Below are positions 63,411 to 64,000 of a stretch of 64,000 bases of DNA, in pieces; positions within the stretch are counted from its first letter, which is position 1; the number at the start of each line of letters is the position of its first letter. A model generated the notes under the pieces. That model was not told where the DNA came from, ran no database searches, and saw only the letters and a program-made list of their open reading frames with translations. The stretch spans positions 1,302,001-1,366,000 of the forward strand of contig NZ_CP013362.1 of the NCBI RefSeq assembly GCF_001718315.1, read 5' to 3'. Origin of the DNA: Burkholderia diffusa (GTDB lineage: Bacteria > Pseudomonadota > Gammaproteobacteria > Burkholderiales > Burkholderiaceae). Both the position numbers and the translations under genes were made by a program.

Positions 63411-63803
63411 TCAGGCGATGGCCGTATCGATCGTGATCGGGTGCGTGAGGATCTTGTGCACGGGGCACGCGTTCGCGATCTGCAGCAGGCGCTCGCGCTG
63501 TTCGTCGGTCAGGTCGCCGTCGAGCGTGATGCGGCGCACGATCGTGCTGCCCGCGCTGCCCGATTCGTGCGCGAGCTTCACGTGGACTTCGGCGAGCGGC
63601 CAGCCCTTGCGTTGCGCGTACATCTTCAGCGTGATCGCGGTGCAGGCGCCGAGGCTCGACAGCAGCAGCGCGACGGGCGTCGGCGCGGTGTCGCCGCCGC
63701 CGAGCGACGCCGGTTCGTCGGCGCGCCACTGATGCACGCCGTCGGTGAAATGGACCAGGTAATCGACGGAGCCGATGCTTGCTTCGACGGACAGTTCGCT
63801 CAT
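63411..63803 (-). CDS. OsmC/Ohr-like protein
   Basis: A 130-residue protein of the OsmC family. The first reactive Cys is in [18 protein letters not shown] and the second in [13 protein letters not shown], so both peroxidatic-type Cys are kept. Members reduce organic hydroperoxides; the YhfA-like subgroup is also possible. The start at 63803 gives [12 protein letters not shown]. Encoded just upstream of the pirin gene on the same strand. Confidence 0.88.
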   Translation of the reverse strand: MSELSVEASIGSVDYLVHFTDGVHQWRADEPASLGGGDTAPTPVALLLSSLGACTAITLKMYAQRKGWPLAEVHVKLAHESGSAGSTIVRRITLDGDLTDEQRERLLQIANACPVHKILTHPITIDTAIA

Positions 63804-63856
63804 TGCAATTCCATGTGGGGGAAGGGGGAGACGGGCCGGCCGGGCATGGCCGCGCG

Positions 63857-64000
63857 TCATGGCTCGAGCAGGCGCTGCAGCCGCAATTCCTCGAAGTCCA
63901 GCTCGGATTCTATGCGGTGCAACACCGCGTCGTCGACCCGGCCGTGGCGATGCAGGTCGAGTAGCGCGTCGCGCGACACGCCGACCAACTCCAGCTCGAC
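63857..64000 (-). CDS. C-terminal end of a Na+/H+ antiporter (CPA1 type), partial
   Basis: The last 47 codons of a minus-strand gene that continues past the window edge. The visible part has the cytoplasmic tail helices [24 protein letters not shown], read in two pieces, ending RLQRLLEP. This tail is common at the C-terminus of bacterial NhaP/YjcE-type sodium-proton exchangers. Only the tail can be judged, so the call is tentative. Confidence 0.6.
   Translation of the reverse strand, partial: VELELVGVSRDALLDLHRHGRVDDAVLHRIESELDFEELRLQRLLEP

Noticed and set aside
1..64000. CRISPR array
   Set aside because: No set of regularly spaced direct repeats with unique spacers was seen, and no cas gene is present.

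Overview
The window is high-GC chromosomal DNA of a betaproteobacterium, almost certainly the genus Burkholderia and probably the B. cepacia complex. The basis is the phoB-phoR-ppk-ppx order, an OlsB ornithine-lipid acyltransferase, a Burkholderia-type general porin, and protein sequences that read like that genus throughout. I cannot resolve the species.

Layout. (1) 1-5913: phosphate control and polyphosphate: the 3' part of phoB, then phoR, convergent ppk1 and divergent ppx. (2) 5914-15776: housekeeping genes: a small exported protein, tRNA-Pro, sixA, olsB, a lipoprotein, a MATE exporter with a DUF2288 gene, an acyl-CoA synthetase, a LysM/degenerate-M23 lipoprotein, an aldose-1-epimerase-like enzyme and uppP, plus three very small membrane proteins that are easy to miss. 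(3) 15961-24734: tRNA-Arg(TCT) carrying an integrated element of about 8.7 kb. The element is bounded by a 49-bp direct repeat of the tRNA 3' end. All its genes lie on the minus strand: tyrosine integrase, AlpA-like regulator, DUF3987 replication-type protein, several unknown genes, an AT-rich OLD-type ATPase-TOPRIM nuclease and an orphan P27-type terminase small subunit. There is no large terminase, capsid or tail gene, so it looks like a phage satellite (PICI-like) with a defence-type cargo gene. (4) 25573-42281: lipid and xenobiotic enzymes (acyl-CoA dehydrogenase, quinone oxidoreductase, SnoaL-like protein), an RstAB-like two-component pair divergent from a MipA/OmpV protein, an I78-inhibitor lipoprotein, an unusual lytic transglycosylase, a porin, a flavin reductase, and a LysR / CitMHS / AtuA-type catabolic cluster. 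(5) 40683-47026: a cluster resembling E. coli ynbABCD plus a PlsC acyltransferase, built from two divergent gene sets and probably a little-studied phospholipid pathway. (6) 47773-62442: a complete cellulose operon in the order bcsB-Z-C-E-F-Q-A-G-R, including BcsG, which predicts phosphoethanolamine-modified cellulose. (7) 62503-64000: a pirin, an OsmC-like protein and the 3' end of a Na+/H+ antiporter gene.

How the genes work together. phoB/R with ppk1/ppx and olsB link phosphate sensing to polyphosphate and phosphorus-free lipid, although I saw no clear Pho box. The bcs genes supply the inner-membrane synthase (A, B), regulatory subunits (E, F, Q, R), periplasmic hydrolase (Z), outer-membrane exporter (C) and the pEtN transferase (G). 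In the satellite, AlpA probably controls a replication operon. Candidate AlpA operators (ATCGACA repeats) and a mirror-symmetric repeat array that may be the replication origin are visible.
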